Assembly (NCBI GenBank): GCA_945952415.1
Contig: CAMFIF010000025.1
Location: forward strand, 1 to 50,022
Length of the DNA: 50,022 bases
Direction of reading: 5' to 3'
Origin: an uncultured Rhizobium sp.
Lineage (GTDB): Bacteria; Pseudomonadota; Alphaproteobacteria; Rhizobiales; Rhizobiaceae
Part shown: one piece after another, positions 28,830-38,388 of the stretch
How positions within the stretch are numbered: the first letter of the stretch is position 1
How the letters are laid out: every line of letters begins with the position of its first letter
Position numbers and translations under genes: made by a program
Notes under the pieces: model-generated
Databases searched by the model: none
The model's input: only the letters and a program-made list of their open reading frames with translations
What the model was told of the DNA's origin: nothing

Positions 28830-29741
28830 ATGCGCATCACCCGTTCTTCCCGTCCGCTCAAACCTCGCCGCTCGGCGCTCAGCATTCCCGCCATCAATGT
28901 GCGGGCGCTCGAGAAAACCGCGGCCCTGTCTGCCGATGTTTTCATCCTCGATCTGGAGGATTCTGTGGCGGAGGAGAAAAAGACCGAGGCGCGCGACAAT
29001 CTGAAACGCTTTTTTGGAGGGCTTTCGGCCAGGGGCCGGGGCGAGTGGGTCATCCGCGTCAATGGCACGGATAGCCCGCATCTTCCCGCCGATCTCGAGA
29101 CCGTGCTTGCCTGCCGCCCCGATGCCGTCCTGATCCCCAAGGTGGAAAGTCCGCGGGACGTTCTGGATGTCGCGGACCGGCTTGCGGAAGCGGACGGAGC
29201 CGAAGCCATGCGTCTCTGGGCCATGATCGAGACGCCGCGCGCGGTGCTCAATGCCGCTCTTATCGCCGAAGCTGCACACACGCCGGATGCCCGGCTCGAA
29301 GCCTTCGTCATCGGTCTCAACGATCTGCGCAAGGAAACCGGCGTGCTGCCGGCGGCCGGCCGCCAGCATCTTCTGCCCTGGATGATGCAGATCCTCCTGG
29401 CTGCGCGGGCCTATGGGCTCGATGCGCTGGACAGCGTTTCCAACGATTTTCGCGATGTGGAGGCCTTCGAGGCGGAATGCCGCCAGGGCCGGGCCATGGG
29501 TTTCGACGGCAAGATGCTGATCCATCCGGCGCAGATCGACCCGGCCAACCGGGCTTTCGGACCCTCGGAGGCGGCGCTTCTCGAGGCGCATCGCATCGTT
29601 GCCGCCTTTGCCACGCCCGAGGCCTCGGGGCTTGGTGTCATCAATCTGGACGGCCGCATGGTGGAGCGCCTGCATCTGCAGGAAGCGGAGCAGCTCATCG
29701 CTTTTGCCGGCCGTATCGCATCAGGAAAGGACAGCGCATGA
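28830..29741 (+). CDS. HpcH/HpaI (CitE-like) CoA-ester lyase
   Basis: This 303-residue TIM-barrel protein resembles CitE and related malyl-/citramalyl-CoA lyases: RSALSIPAINVRALEK at the N-terminus, ADVFILDLEDSVAEEKK (metal-ligand Glu/Asp region, about residues 36-52), VLIPKVESPRDV, AMIETPRAVLNA (Glu ligand) and GFDGKMLIHPAQI near the C-terminus. No citrate lyase alpha or gamma genes are nearby, so a free-standing CoA-ester lyase is more likely than a citrate lyase subunit. ATG 28830 gives the usual N-terminus; ATGs at 28743 and 28791 are alternatives. The substrate is unknown. The stop overlaps the next start (ATGA). Confidence 0.85.
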   Translation: MRITRSSRPLKPRRSALSIPAINVRALEKTAALSADVFILDLEDSVAEEKKTEARDNLKRFFGGLSARGRGEWVIRVNGTDSPHLPADLETVLACRPDAVLIPKVESPRDVLDVADRLAEADGAEAMRLWAMIETPRAVLNAALIAEAAHTPDARLEAFVIGLNDLRKETGVLPAAGRQHLLPWMMQILLAARAYGLDALDSVSNDFRDVEAFEAECRQGRAMGFDGKMLIHPAQIDPANRAFGPSEAALLEAHRIVAAFATPEASGLGVINLDGRMVERLHLQEAEQLIAFAGRIASGKDSA

Positions 29742-29944
29742 AACTTTACCGTTTTCTCACCGGGCCGGACGATTCCGCCTTCTGCCACCGCGTTACGGCG
29801 GCGCTCAATGCCGGCTGGGAGCTTCACGGCACGCCGGTGCTGACCTTCAACCACGAAACCGGCCAGACCTATGCCGGACAGGCGGTGGTGAAGGACGTGC
29901 CGGGCAAGGATTACACGCCGGACATCAAGCTTTCCGATTATTGA
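29738..29944 (+). CDS. DUF1737 small protein
   Basis: This 68-residue cytoplasmic protein carries the DUF1737 pattern: an N-terminal KLYRFLTGPDDSAFCHRVTA, then LNAGWELHGTPVLTF and the end GQAVVKDV. Similar domains are found alone in many Alphaproteobacteria and have no known activity. Its ATG overlaps the stop of the CoA-ester lyase gene, so the two are translationally coupled and probably functionally tied. Confidence 0.8.
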   Translation: MKLYRFLTGPDDSAFCHRVTAALNAGWELHGTPVLTFNHETGQTYAGQAVVKDVPGKDYTPDIKLSDY

Positions 29945-29976
29945 GAGCGTTCGCTCCGGCGGCCTTGTGCCTTAGT

Positions 29977-29997
29977 GTCTCCCTTCTGGCGGGAGAC
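29977..29997. terminator. hairpin between convergent genes
   Basis: GTCTCCC (29977-29983) pairs perfectly with GGGAGAC (29991-29997) around a 7-base loop, 32 bases after the DUF1737 stop and 7 bases beyond the convergent metallopeptidase stop. No T-run follows on either strand, so termination is uncertain. Confidence 0.35.
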
Positions 29998-30004
29998 GCA
30001 TGGC

Positions 30005-30427
30005 TTAGGGCACGCTCGCCTCGATCCGCTCGATATCCTCGTCCGACAGGCCGAAATGATGGCCGATCTCGTGGATCAGCACATGGGTGATGATATCGCC
30101 CAGCGTCTCGTCATTTTCAGCCCAGTAATCCAGGATGGGGCGGCGATAGAGGAAGATGCGGTTCGGCATCTCGCCGGTTTCCATGGAAAAGCGCTCCGTC
30201 AGCCCGCGACCTTCGAAGAGGCCCAGAAGATCGAAGGGCGTTTCGAGCGCCATGTCCTCGAACACGTCGTCGGTTGGAAAATCGGCAATCTCGATGGTCA
30301 GATTGCCCGTCAGCGCGCGGAATTCTTCCGGCAGCTGGCCAAAGGCCTCGATCGCAAGCGATTCGAAGGTGCTGATCGTCGGCGCGTGTTTCTCGCGCCA
30401 GTCTTCTGTCTGGTCTATCCGGGCCAT
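30005..30427 (-). CDS. zincin-like metallopeptidase family protein
   Basis: This 140-residue protein belongs to the family of small possible zinc metallopeptidases (zincin_1 type). The zinc motif is HEIGHHFGLSDEDI near residues 118-131, preceded by the family block PNRIFLYRRPIL. No signal peptide is seen. The start ATG is preceded by AAAGGAGGCAG, a strong ribosome-binding site, which decides against a longer frame beginning at 30511. Members are widespread in Actinobacteria and Proteobacteria with no proven substrate. Confidence 0.88.
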   Translation of the reverse strand: MARIDQTEDWREKHAPTISTFESLAIEAFGQLPEEFRALTGNLTIEIADFPTDDVFEDMALETPFDLLGLFEGRGLTERFSMETGEMPNRIFLYRRPILDYWAENDETLGDIITHVLIHEIGHHFGLSDEDIERIEASVP

Positions 30428-30586
30428 TCTGCCTCCTTTGGACTTTCCATATAGGCCCATCCGGGAAAATTTTCGAGTATGAGCGTGAACGGAGAAGCGC
30501 GCAGAAGCCAATCATTCCGTAGCGTTAATGGCATGGCCTTCCCCTCCTCCGAACGGCGAGCTGTGCCGAGAGCGGCGCAAGGCCCG

Positions 30587-30616
30587 TTGACTCTTCGGTG
30601 CGCTTCTGGAATCTAA
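30587..30616 (+). promoter_or_regulatory. candidate promoter of imuA-imuB-dnaE2
   Basis: TTGACT (30587-30592) is followed after 17-18 bases by AATCTA/ATCTAA (30610-30616). The predicted transcription start falls inside the LexA box just downstream, a position suited to repression. Confidence 0.5.
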
Positions 30617-30618
30617 TA

Positions 30619-30633
30619 GAACATAAAGGGAAC
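30619..30633 (+). promoter_or_regulatory. LexA (SOS) box, GAAC-N7-GAAC
   Basis: GAACATAAAGGGAAC is a perfect direct repeat GAAC-N7-GAAC, the reverse complement of the GTTC-N7-GTTC operator known for alphaproteobacterial LexA. It lies 56 bases before imuA and next to a candidate promoter. imuA-imuB-dnaE2 is a classic LexA target, so the assignment is strong although untested here. Confidence 0.85.
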
Positions 30634-30689
30634 AAACGGGCCGTGGCCCACGTTCGCCGTCAACAGTCATCGGAAAACAGGAGCACGTC

Positions 30690-31655
30690 ATGGCGAAGGA
30701 GGCCTTGGCGCGGGAGAGGCTTTTCGCCCTGCGCGAGACCATTGCCCGGATGGAAGGGCGGCCGCTGGCTTCCCTCGATGCGCCAGCAGCCGAGGGCGCG
30801 GCCTCTTCTTCTGTTGCCCCTTCCCCGCAGGATGGGCAGCAGCACCTGCATTTTCCATTCGGTCTTTACCCGCTCGATACGGCGCTCGCAGGCGGGCTGC
30901 CGAAGGCGGGCCTTGCGGAAATCCGCACCGGCGAACTGCGCAATGCGGGGGCGTCCACCGGGCTTGCCCTTGCCTTCTGCGCCTTTCTGGCGCGGGCGAG
31001 CGAGGAACGGGGCGAGGAACCCGCCTTTCTCTTCATCGGTGAAAGGAGTGTGGCGCGCGAGGCGGGCGAGCTCTATCCCACCGGCCTTGCCGATCACGGT
31101 CTCGGTCTCCGCCGTCTCTTTCATGCAACCCCTCGGCGGCTGGAAGAGGCGCTGTGGCTGGCGGAGGCCGCCATTTCCAGCCGCGCCTTTCGCGCGGTCA
31201 TTCTCGAAATTGCGGGCAATCCCCAGCGGTTCGGGCTCGGCGAAAGCCGCCGCCTCAGCCTCAGGGCCCGTCATGCGGGCAGTCTTCTTCTTCTCCTGCG
31301 ACAGGGCGGCGGAGAGGAGGCGGGCAGCACGCTCTTCCGGCTGGAGGCCCTGCCCTCCCCGTCGGCCTTCTACCGCTTGCCGGACGGCCGTCCGCTGGAT
31401 GGCACGCTCGGCGCGCCGGGTCTTGCCATCCGGGTGGAAAAAAGCCCGGACCCGGCCTTCCCTCCCCTTTCCGAAGCCATTGCCATCGAATGGAACGCCC
31501 ATGAACGCCTTTTCGCTCTCCCCGATGCACGCATCCCTCCTGTCCGCAACCCGGCCGGGCCAGCGCATCCTGGCGCTCGCCTTCCCGTGCCTTCCGACCG
31601 ACCGGATCGCGCGCAAGCGCCAGGGACCGTCGTGGCGTTCAGCCGCGCCTCCTGA
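30690..31655 (+). CDS. imuA: ImuA mutasome accessory protein
   Basis: This 321-residue protein resembles ImuA, a RecA/SulA-like accessory factor of damage-induced mutagenesis. The central segment FGLYPLDTALAGGLPKAGLA aligns with the RecA-like core, but the P-loop lysine and Gly-Lys-Thr/Ser signature are not intact (RTGELRNAGASTGLAL). Pro/Ala-rich stretches at residues 33-50 and at the C-terminus look disordered. ACAGGAG (30677-30683) precedes the ATG. It heads the operon imuA-imuB-dnaE2 behind a LexA box. Its last 155 bases overlap the likely imuB start in another frame. Confidence 0.9.
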   Translation: MAKEALARERLFALRETIARMEGRPLASLDAPAAEGAASSSVAPSPQDGQQHLHFPFGLYPLDTALAGGLPKAGLAEIRTGELRNAGASTGLALAFCAFLARASEERGEEPAFLFIGERSVAREAGELYPTGLADHGLGLRRLFHATPRRLEEALWLAEAAISSRAFRAVILEIAGNPQRFGLGESRRLSLRARHAGSLLLLLRQGGGEEAGSTLFRLEALPSPSAFYRLPDGRPLDGTLGAPGLAIRVEKSPDPAFPPLSEAIAIEWNAHERLFALPDARIPPVRNPAGPAHPGARLPVPSDRPDRAQAPGTVVAFSRAS

Positions 31656-33126
31656 TCGCGCACCGCTCGTGACGGCGGGGCGCGAGAAGAGCGCCCTGCG
31701 GCTTTTCGCACTGGATGAAAGGGCCGTCCTCCTCGGTCTGAAGCGGGGCCAGGGGCTTGCAGAGGCCCGGGCCATGTGCCCCGGGCTCGATGCGGTTACG
31801 GCCGACCCGCAGGCGGACCGGCAGTTTCTCAATGCGCTTGCCGACTGGTGCAGCCGCTACACGCCGCTGGTCGCCCGCGACGGGGATGACGGGCTTTTCC
31901 TCGACATTACCGGCTGCAGCCATCTCTTCGGCGGGGAGGATGCCTTGCTTGCCGATGCGCTGGCGCGGCTTTCCGCCATGGGGCTCAAGGTTCAGGGCGC
32001 CATTGCCGATACGCCTGGCCTTTCCTGGGCGGTGGCGCATTTTCTGCCCGATGCGGCTCCCGAAATCCGCATCGTGCCGCCAAAGGGAGGTCTCGATCTC
32101 CTCAAGCCCCTGCCGGTCCAGGCGCTTCGGCTCGATGCGCTTCTGGTGGAGGGATTGATGAAGGCGGGGCTCCGCACGATCGGGGATCTCCTGGCCCTCC
32201 CCCGGGCGCCGCTTACGCGCCGGTTCGGGCCGCTGCCGCTCCTTCGGCTGGACCAGGCGCTTGGCCGGGAGGACGAGCCGATCTCGCCGCGCCTGCCAGT
32301 GGCGGGGCTTTCTGCCGAAAGGCGGCTTGCCGAACCCGTGACCCGGGAAGAGGATCTGCTTTTTCTGGCGGGCGAGCTTTCCCGGGCGCTGGTGCCGCTG
32401 CTCGAGCGGCGCGGGCTGGGCGGACGGCTCTTCGAACTGTCGCTTTTCCGGGTGGATGGGGCAGTCTTTCATATTCATGCGGGCTCCTCCCGTCCCTTGC
32501 GCGATCACCGGCGCATGGAGGCGCTTTTTGCCGGACGATTCGCGGCGCTGCAGGACGATCTCGATGCGGGCTATGGTTTCGAGATCCTGCGGCTTGCCGT
32601 TTCCCATGCCGAGCCGCTTGAAAGCCGGCAGATGGATCTCGGCCGTCCCGTGGAAAAGGCGGATAACCTCGCCGATTTCATCGACCAGGCGAGCGCCCGC
32701 TTCGGCCCGGACTGCGTGAAAATGCCGGTGATCCTCGAAAGCCACCTGCCTGAACGCTCCGCCAATTTCCTGCCGGCGCGCGAGGCCCTAGAGGGAGCGG
32801 AGGAAGAGGAGACAGGGCCTGCGCCTTTCCGTCCGGTGCGGCCCATCCGGCTCTTCCGCTATCCGGAACCGGTCGAGGCGGTGGCCGAAGTGCCGGATGG
32901 CCCGCCGGTGCAGTTCCGCTGGCGCCGCGCCGTCCACCGCGTCGTGCGGGCGGAGGGCCCGGAAAGGATTGCGGGTGAATGGTGGATCGATGGCGAGGAG
33001 ACGCCCACCCGCGACTATTACCGGATCGAGGATGAAAGCGGGCGGCGCTACTGGCTCTACCGGCAGGGGCTCTACGGGCGCGAGCCCGCCGCGCCGCGCT
33101 GGTTCATGCACGGGCTCTTTGCGTAA
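31501..33126 (+). CDS. imuB: ImuB, Y-family polymerase-like mutasome protein
   Basis: This 541-residue protein has the Y-family polymerase layout of ImuB, which connects DnaE2 to the sliding clamp in lesion bypass. The N-terminal strand [18 protein letters not shown] lacks the first catalytic Asp, and the second acidic pair is replaced in [15 protein letters not shown], as expected for a catalytically dead member. Helix-hairpin and little-finger regions follow ([21 protein letters not shown], near residues 221-241). A C-terminal extension ends in [10 protein letters not shown]. ATGs at 31501 and 31525 are both possible. The frame is open for 900 bases upstream through imuA, which is a shadow. 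The overlap with imuA suggests coupled translation. Confidence 0.9.
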   Translation: MNAFSLSPMHASLLSATRPGQRILALAFPCLPTDRIARKRQGPSWRSAAPPDRAPLVTAGREKSALRLFALDERAVLLGLKRGQGLAEARAMCPGLDAVTADPQADRQFLNALADWCSRYTPLVARDGDDGLFLDITGCSHLFGGEDALLADALARLSAMGLKVQGAIADTPGLSWAVAHFLPDAAPEIRIVPPKGGLDLLKPLPVQALRLDALLVEGLMKAGLRTIGDLLALPRAPLTRRFGPLPLLRLDQALGREDEPISPRLPVAGLSAERRLAEPVTREEDLLFLAGELSRALVPLLERRGLGGRLFELSLFRVDGAVFHIHAGSSRPLRDHRRMEALFAGRFAALQDDLDAGYGFEILRLAVSHAEPLESRQMDLGRPVEKADNLADFIDQASARFGPDCVKMPVILESHLPERSANFLPAREALEGAEEEETGPAPFRPVRPIRLFRYPEPVEAVAEVPDGPPVQFRWRRAVHRVVRAEGPERIAGEWWIDGEETPTRDYYRIEDESGRRYWLYRQGLYGREPAAPRWFMHGLFA

Positions 33127-33134
33127 GGTGCGCC

Positions 33135-36100
33135 ATGACTGTCCTGCCTTTCGTCGAATTCGGCGCTGCGAGCAATTTTTCCTTTCTGGAGGGCGCATCC
33201 CATCCGGAGGAAATGGCACGCCAGGCGCTTGCCCTTGGACTTTCTGGAATGGGCCTTGCGGATCGGAACACGGTGGCCGGCGTGGTGCGGGCCCATGCCA
33301 TGGCAAAGGAAGAGGGGCTTCGCTATCATCCGGGTGCGCGCCTCTCATTTGCCGACGAAACTCCTGATATCCTCGCCTATCCCGCCAATCGCACGGGATG
33401 GGGCCATCTTTGCCGGCTGCTCAGCCAAGGAAATCTGCGTTCGGAGAAGGGAAGCTGCACGCTTTTCGAAGACGATCTCCTGCATTTCGGCGGCGATATG
33501 GCGCTCATCCTGCTGCCGAAGCCGGAAGAGGTGGAGGAGGCGGGGTTTCCCGCTTTCCTTTGCCGCTTCCGGAAGCATTTCGGATCTTGGCTCTATCTCG
33601 GCCTCATGCCCCGCTATGATGGTTGCGACCGGCGGATCTGGCAGGCCGCGATCATGGCGGCCAAGGAGGCGGGGGTGATGCTGATCGCCACCAATCAGCC
33701 GCTCTTTCACGAGGCAGGGCGGCGCCCGCTGGCCGATGTGCTGACCGCGATCCGCCATCATATGCCGGTTTCGGAAGCCGGGTTCCGGCTTTGGCCCAAT
33801 GGCGAGCGGCATATGAAGGATGCCCGCGAGATGACGCGCCTCTTCCGTCTCTGCCCGCAGGCGGTGGCCAATACCATCTCTCTTTCGCAAAGGCTTTCCT
33901 TCACCCTCAACGAACTGAAGCATGAATATCCGGACGAGAGCATGGCCGGCGAAAGCCTGCCGGAGACTCTGAAACGACTTGCCCACAAGGGCGCCCGCCG
34001 ACGCTATCCGGATGGCGTACCGGACAAGGTGCTTGCCCAGATCGCCCACGAGCTTTCGATGATCCGGGAGCTGGAATACGAGCCCTATTTCCTCACGGTC
34101 TACGATATCGTCCGCTTTGCGCGCTCCCAGGGCATTCTTTGCCAGGGGCGCGGTTCGGCGGCCAATTCCACCGTCTGTTTCTGCCTCGGGATCACGGAGG
34201 TGGATCCAGCGCTCACCGATCTGCTCTTCGAGCGCTTCATTTCGCCCGAACGGCGCGAGCCGCCGGATATCGATGTGGATTTCGAGCATGAGCGGCGCGA
34301 GGATGTGATCCAGTATATCTATCGCAAATATGGCCGGGCCCATGCGGGGCTTGCGGCCACCGTCACCACCTATCGGGCGCGCATGGCGGGGCGGGAGGTG
34401 GCCAAGGCCTTCGGTCTGTCCGAAGACGTGCAGTCGGCGCTTGCCGGTTCGATCTGGGGCTGGTCGAACAATGATCTCTCCGACCGGGAAGCGAAGGCTG
34501 CCGGCCTCGATGTTGCCGATCCCCTCACCCAGCGCGTGCTCGGCTATGCTTCGATGCTCATGGGCTTTCCCCGGCATCTCGGGCAGCATGTGGGTGGTTT
34601 CGTCATCACCCGTTCGCGCCTCGACGAGGTGGTGCCGATCATGAACACCGCCATGGAGGGCCGCACCATGGTGGAATGGGACAAGGACGATCTCGACCAG
34701 CTGGGCCTTCTCAAGATCGATATTCTTGCGCTCGGCATGCTCACATGCCTGAGGCGGGGGCTCGATCTGCTCGCCCTTCATTATGACCAGCGCTATTCGC
34801 TGGCCTCCATCCCCAAGGAGGAGGAGAATGTCTATGACATGATCGTGCGGGCCGACACGATCGGCGTCTTCCAGATCGAAAGCCGGGCGCAGATGAGCAT
34901 GCTGCCACGGCTGAAGCCCCGATGTTTCTACGATCTGGTGATCGAGGTGGCGATTGTGCGTCCGGGGCCGATCCAGGGCGACATGGTCCATCCCTATCTC
35001 CGCCGTCGGCAGAAGAAGGAGCAGGTGACCTATCCGAAAGAGGAATTGAAAGCCGTTCTCGGCCGCACGCTTGGGGTTCCGCTTTTCCAGGAGCAGGCGA
35101 TGAAGATCGCCATTGTCGCCGCCGGTTTCACGCCTGCGGAAGCCGACAAGCTGCGCCGCGCCATGGCTACTTTCCGACGGGTCGGCACCATCCATTCCTT
35201 CCGTATCAAGATGATCGAGGGCATGGTGGCGCGCGGCTATGAGGCGGAATTTGCCGAGCGCTGCTTCCGCCAGATCGAGGGTTTCGGCGAATATGGCTTT
35301 CCGGAAAGCCATGCCGCTTCCTTTGCCCTGCTCGTCTATGCGTCCTGCTGGATGAAGGCCTGGTATCCGGATGTGTTCTGCGCGGCGCTCCTCAATTCCC
35401 AGCCCATGGGTTTTTATGCCCCCGCCCAGATCGTGCGCGATGCGCGCGATCACGGCGTGGAGGTGCGGCCCGTCGATATCAATCATTCCTTTTGGGACAC
35501 AACGCTGGAAGAGACCCGTTTCGACCCCCGGCGGATCGCCTGGCGGCACCGCGAAATGGCGAATGTCATCCAGACCAGAAGGGCCGTGCGGCTCGGTTTC
35601 CGGCAGATCAAGGGGCTCAGCCAGGAAGAAATGGTGGCGCTCGTTGCGGCGCGGCAGGAGGGCTATGGTTCGGTGCGCGATCTCTGGCTGCGCTCCGGCC
35701 TGTCCCGGGCGGCGATCGAAAAGCTGGCCGATGCGGATGCCTTCCGCTCCCTCGGGCTCGAACGGCGCGAGGCGCTCTGGGCCGTCCGGGCGCTGGACGA
35801 AAGGAGTGCAGCCGAGCATCTGCCGCTCTTCGAACGGGCACTGGAAGCGGGTGGTGGGGAATTGCAGGCCGAGCCGGAAGTGAAGATACCCGCCATGTCC
35901 GCGGGCGAGGCGGTGGTGCAGGATTATCGCAGCCTGTCCCTCTCCCTCGATGCCCATCCGGTGCAATTCATCCGCGATGCGCTTTCGCGGGACCGGGTGT
36001 TGCCCTGCAGCGCGCTGGAGGAGGTGCCCCAGGGGCGCGTGGTCTCGATTGCCGGCCTTGTCCTGGTCCGCCAGCGGCCGGGCTCGGCCAAGGGTGTCAT

Positions 36101-36467
36101 ATTCATGACGCTGGAGGACGAGACTGCCAGTGCCAATGTGATCGTCTGGCCAAAGGTCTTTGCCGTCTATCGTCCGGTCGTGCTCGGCTCACGGCTGGTG
36201 GAGGTGCGCGGGCGGGTGCAGAAGGCCGATGGCGTCATCCATCTCATCGCGGCCTCGGTCATCGACCGCACGGCAGCGCTTGCCGATCTCGCCCGCGGAC
36301 GGGTCGACATCGACACGCTGGCGCGGGCCGACGAGGTGAAGCGGCCCGTGGAGGAACAGCGGCTGAAGAAGAATTCCGCAAGCCAGGCAAAGGCGCTTTT
36401 CCGGGAAATGCCCGAGCTGGTCGCCGATATAAGGCAGGTCATGCCCAAGGGGCGGAATTTCCACTGA
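33135..36467 (+). CDS. dnaE2: error-prone DNA polymerase DnaE2
   Basis: This 1110-residue C-family polymerase alpha-subunit homologue performs mutagenic translesion synthesis in the SOS response. An N-terminal PHP domain (from [20 protein letters not shown] on) is followed by the catalytic core with [16 protein letters not shown] and [17 protein letters not shown] (catalytic Asp residues near 378-382), then the [15 protein letters not shown] region, helix-hairpin-helix motifs, and a C-terminal OB-fold ([19 protein letters not shown], near 970). The start ATG lies 8 bases after the imuB stop. The shorter length and lack of a C-terminal tau-binding tail distinguish it from replicative DnaE. Confidence 0.96.
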   Translation: MTVLPFVEFGAASNFSFLEGASHPEEMARQALALGLSGMGLADRNTVAGVVRAHAMAKEEGLRYHPGARLSFADETPDILAYPANRTGWGHLCRLLSQGNLRSEKGSCTLFEDDLLHFGGDMALILLPKPEEVEEAGFPAFLCRFRKHFGSWLYLGLMPRYDGCDRRIWQAAIMAAKEAGVMLIATNQPLFHEAGRRPLADVLTAIRHHMPVSEAGFRLWPNGERHMKDAREMTRLFRLCPQAVANTISLSQRLSFTLNELKHEYPDESMAGESLPETLKRLAHKGARRRYPDGVPDKVLAQIAHELSMIRELEYEPYFLTVYDIVRFARSQGILCQGRGSAANSTVCFCLGITEVDPALTDLLFERFISPERREPPDIDVDFEHERREDVIQYIYRKYGRAHAGLAATVTTYRARMAGREVAKAFGLSEDVQSALAGSIWGWSNNDLSDREAKAAGLDVADPLTQRVLGYASMLMGFPRHLGQHVGGFVITRSRLDEVVPIMNTAMEGRTMVEWDKDDLDQLGLLKIDILALGMLTCLRRGLDLLALHYDQRYSLASIPKEEENVYDMIVRADTIGVFQIESRAQMSMLPRLKPRCFYDLVIEVAIVRPGPIQGDMVHPYLRRRQKKEQVTYPKEELKAVLGRTLGVPLFQEQAMKIAIVAAGFTPAEADKLRRAMATFRRVGTIHSFRIKMIEGMVARGYEAEFAERCFRQIEGFGEYGFPESHAASFALLVYASCWMKAWYPDVFCAALLNSQPMGFYAPAQIVRDARDHGVEVRPVDINHSFWDTTLEETRFDPRRIAWRHREMANVIQTRRAVRLGFRQIKGLSQEEMVALVAARQEGYGSVRDLWLRSGLSRAAIEKLADADAFRSLGLERREALWAVRALDERSAAEHLPLFERALEAGGGELQAEPEVKIPAMSAGEAVVQDYRSLSLSLDAHPVQFIRDALSRDRVLPCSALEEVPQGRVVSIAGLVLVRQRPGSAKGVIFMTLEDETASANVIVWPKVFAVYRPVVLGSRLVEVRGRVQKADGVIHLIAASVIDRTAALADLARGRVDIDTLARADEVKRPVEEQRLKKNSASQAKALFREMPELVADIRQVMPKGRNFH

Positions 36468-36478
36468 GGCGAAAAGCT

Positions 36479-37015
36479 TCAGGAGGCGGAGTTGGCGGGA
36501 AGACCGGCGAGATGGGCAAATTCCGCCACCACCTGGCGGTAGACATCCCGCTTGAAGGCCACGATGAGCTCCGGGAGCTCCTGCATCGGTTTCCACGCCC
36601 AGGCATCGAATTCTGCGGTGTGGCCGCCCGGCGGCGGGTTGATCGCAATTTCGCTTTCGTCGCCCTCGAAGCGGAAGGCAAACCAACGCTGCGTCTGGCC
36701 GCGATATTTACCCTTGAGGCCAATGCCGATCAGATGGGGCGGCAGATCATAATTGATCCAGTCGCGGGCGCTGGCGAGCAGCGAGACGGTGCGGATGCCG
36801 GTCTCTTCATAAAGCTCGCGATAGGCGGCTTCCAGCGCATCCTCATCCGCATCGATGCCACCCTGCGGCATCTGCCAGAGGGCGGGCGAGCCGTCATATT
36901 CGGAATTGCCTTCCGGAATGCGCCGCCCGGCCCAGACCAGACCGTCGCGGTTCAGTACCATGATGCCCACGCAGGGACGATAGGGCAGGTCTTCGGCCCT
37001 CAAGGTCTTCGTCAT
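36479..37015 (-). CDS. rppH: RNA pyrophosphohydrolase RppH
   Basis: This 178-residue Nudix hydrolase removes pyrophosphate from the 5' end of triphosphorylated mRNA, starting RNase E-dependent decay. It has the N-terminus [20 protein letters not shown], the Nudix box [20 protein letters not shown] ending in TGI (residues about 53-75) and the family mark WRWQ-like FDAWAWKP. In Alphaproteobacteria it is often called NudH/IalA; relatives in Bartonella are linked to invasion. It is the last gene of the minus-strand cell-envelope/ribosome run, 21 bases after the deacetylase gene, and converges on dnaE2 with an 11-base gap. Confidence 0.94.
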   Translation of the reverse strand: MTKTLRAEDLPYRPCVGIMVLNRDGLVWAGRRIPEGNSEYDGSPALWQMPQGGIDADEDALEAAYRELYEETGIRTVSLLASARDWINYDLPPHLIGIGLKGKYRGQTQRWFAFRFEGDESEIAINPPPGGHTAEFDAWAWKPMQELPELIVAFKRDVYRQVVAEFAHLAGLPANSAS

Positions 37016-37036
37016 GCTCTTCTTCCCCAGAAAGGC

Positions 37037-38266
37037 TCAGTTCCCGGCCGTGGTGACCGTGTTTTCCGTAGCCAGCGCCGAAACGCCGACGATTTCGATG
37101 CCGCGCATGGTGGCCTGTTCGCTCCATTGGGCAATCGCCGCCACGCTTTCATCGAAAGCGGAGGCAACGCCGATGGCCGAGCCGTTGCGGCGGGCGATGC
37201 GCTCCAGTTCGTCGAGCTTGGTCAGGATCGACTGCTCGTCCACTTCCTGGTCCAGCTGCACATCGGCAAAGCCGAAGGGCATGTTGAGTGCCTTGGCATA
37301 ATGGCCGCTCAGCGACCGTGCCGCGGTGCCGTCATCGAGGAAGAGCAGGCCGCGCGCGGCAATATCCTTCATGACCGGATCCATGGCTTTCTGGTCCGAC
37401 AGGAACCGGCCGCCGAGATAGTTCATCACGCCGGTGTAGTTGGTGATCTTGCCCATGGCCTTGTGAAGATTAGCGAGGTTCTTCTCCGCCGAAAGCGAGG
37501 TGAGCAGCGTATCGCCACCGGGATCGTTATCCGGATAGTCGAAGGGCTCAAAAGGCACCTGCAACAGGATTTCATGCCCGGAGCGGCGGGCTTCCTGCAT
37601 CCAGCGCGTCAGGCTGTTGCCGCTCGAGGCAAAGGCAAGGGTGATTTCCTCGGGCAGCTGGCGAATGGCATTCTGGGTGCCGGTCTGGCTGAGGCCGAGC
37701 CCGCCCACCACGATGGCGATGCGGGTGCCATGGGCACCGGACCAGGGCCGCGCATAGCGGTCGACAGGCCTCAGGCCGTCGGTGCTGGTGATCGGCAGCG
37801 GCCCGAAGGCGGTCTTTTCGATCAGATCCTCTGCGGGGATCGCGGCGGTTCTGGGATCCTGGCCCACGCTCGTCGCGTCGAGCAGCACTGCGCCGTTCTG
37901 CGTGCGCTGGCCGGGCGTGTACTTCGTTACCAGAACGCCGTCATCGGTCAGGGTTCGCACCACATTGGCACCGGAACGCGGCCCGCTCTTCGGCATGCCG
38001 TTCACGAGTTCCGGCGCGGCCTCGGCGGGCGTGGCCGGTGCCACTTCCGCCTTGAGGACGCTCTTTGCTTCCGGGGTTGTTCCGGTGATTTCCGGCGATG
38101 CCGCCGTCTTCAAGGCGGTTTCCTGCGGCCGGAGCCCATAGGCGGACAGGCCGACGACACCCACCACGGCCACGACGCCGAGCCCGCGCAGAAAGCCGCG
38201 CGCGGCGCGTCCCTTGCCGTTCGGCCGCCGGTTCTGTCCGAGTGGTGTGTTCAGATCGCTCGTCAA
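37037..38266 (-). CDS. divergent polysaccharide deacetylase-family protein
   Basis: This 409-residue protein has a basic N-terminus followed by one membrane segment (about residues 23-41, FLRGLGVVAVVGVVGLSAYG), so most of it lies in the periplasm. From about residue 170 it resembles the divergent polysaccharide deacetylase family (DUF610/YibQ): IAIVVGGLGLSQTGTQNAI, ITLAFASSGN, HEILLQVPFEPFDYP, TNYTGVMNYLGGRF and DDGTAARSL. YibQ-like proteins occur next to envC and ctpA in many Proteobacteria, which suggests a role in peptidoglycan turnover, but activity is unproven. A TTG start at 38266 follows GGGGACAGGA. The ATG at 38347 would add 27 residues and lies beside a terminator hairpin. Confidence 0.88.
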   Translation of the reverse strand: MTSDLNTPLGQNRRPNGKGRAARGFLRGLGVVAVVGVVGLSAYGLRPQETALKTAASPEITGTTPEAKSVLKAEVAPATPAEAAPELVNGMPKSGPRSGANVVRTLTDDGVLVTKYTPGQRTQNGAVLLDATSVGQDPRTAAIPAEDLIEKTAFGPLPITSTDGLRPVDRYARPWSGAHGTRIAIVVGGLGLSQTGTQNAIRQLPEEITLAFASSGNSLTRWMQEARRSGHEILLQVPFEPFDYPDNDPGGDTLLTSLSAEKNLANLHKAMGKITNYTGVMNYLGGRFLSDQKAMDPVMKDIAARGLLFLDDGTAARSLSGHYAKALNMPFGFADVQLDQEVDEQSILTKLDELERIARRNGSAIGVASAFDESVAAIAQWSEQATMRGIEIVGVSALATENTVTTAGN

Positions 38267-38351
38267 ATCCTGTCCCCGTTTCGCGAAGCCAACCGCGCTG
38301 CCTCCTGGGCGAACGCCGGTCTTCCGGCACAGGCCGGTTCCCCGCATGGGT

Positions 38352-38378
38352 AAAATGCCGCCGCGGGCGGCGGCATTT
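38352..38378 (-). terminator. hairpin between ctpA and the deacetylase gene
   Basis: AAATGCCGCCG (38353-38363) pairs perfectly with CGGCGGCATTT (38368-38378) around CGGG. On the minus strand it continues TTTTACCC. It starts 10 bases after the ctpA stop and could end or attenuate the upstream operon before the deacetylase gene. Confidence 0.65.
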
Positions 38379-38388
38379 CCGTTCCTTG

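Noticed and set aside
30598..31500. Upstream extension of imuB through imuA
   Set aside because: The frame is open, but the product is Arg/Pro/Ser-rich shadow sequence; ImuB similarity begins near 31560.
33345..35966. 873-codon open frame opposite dnaE2
   Set aside because: Long antisense frames are common in GC-rich genes; no domain, while dnaE2 is complete on the plus strand.
35492..38353. 953-codon open frame on the plus strand spanning the dnaE2 end, rppH and the deacetylase gene
   Set aside because: It crosses three real genes in wrong frames and has no recognisable protein.
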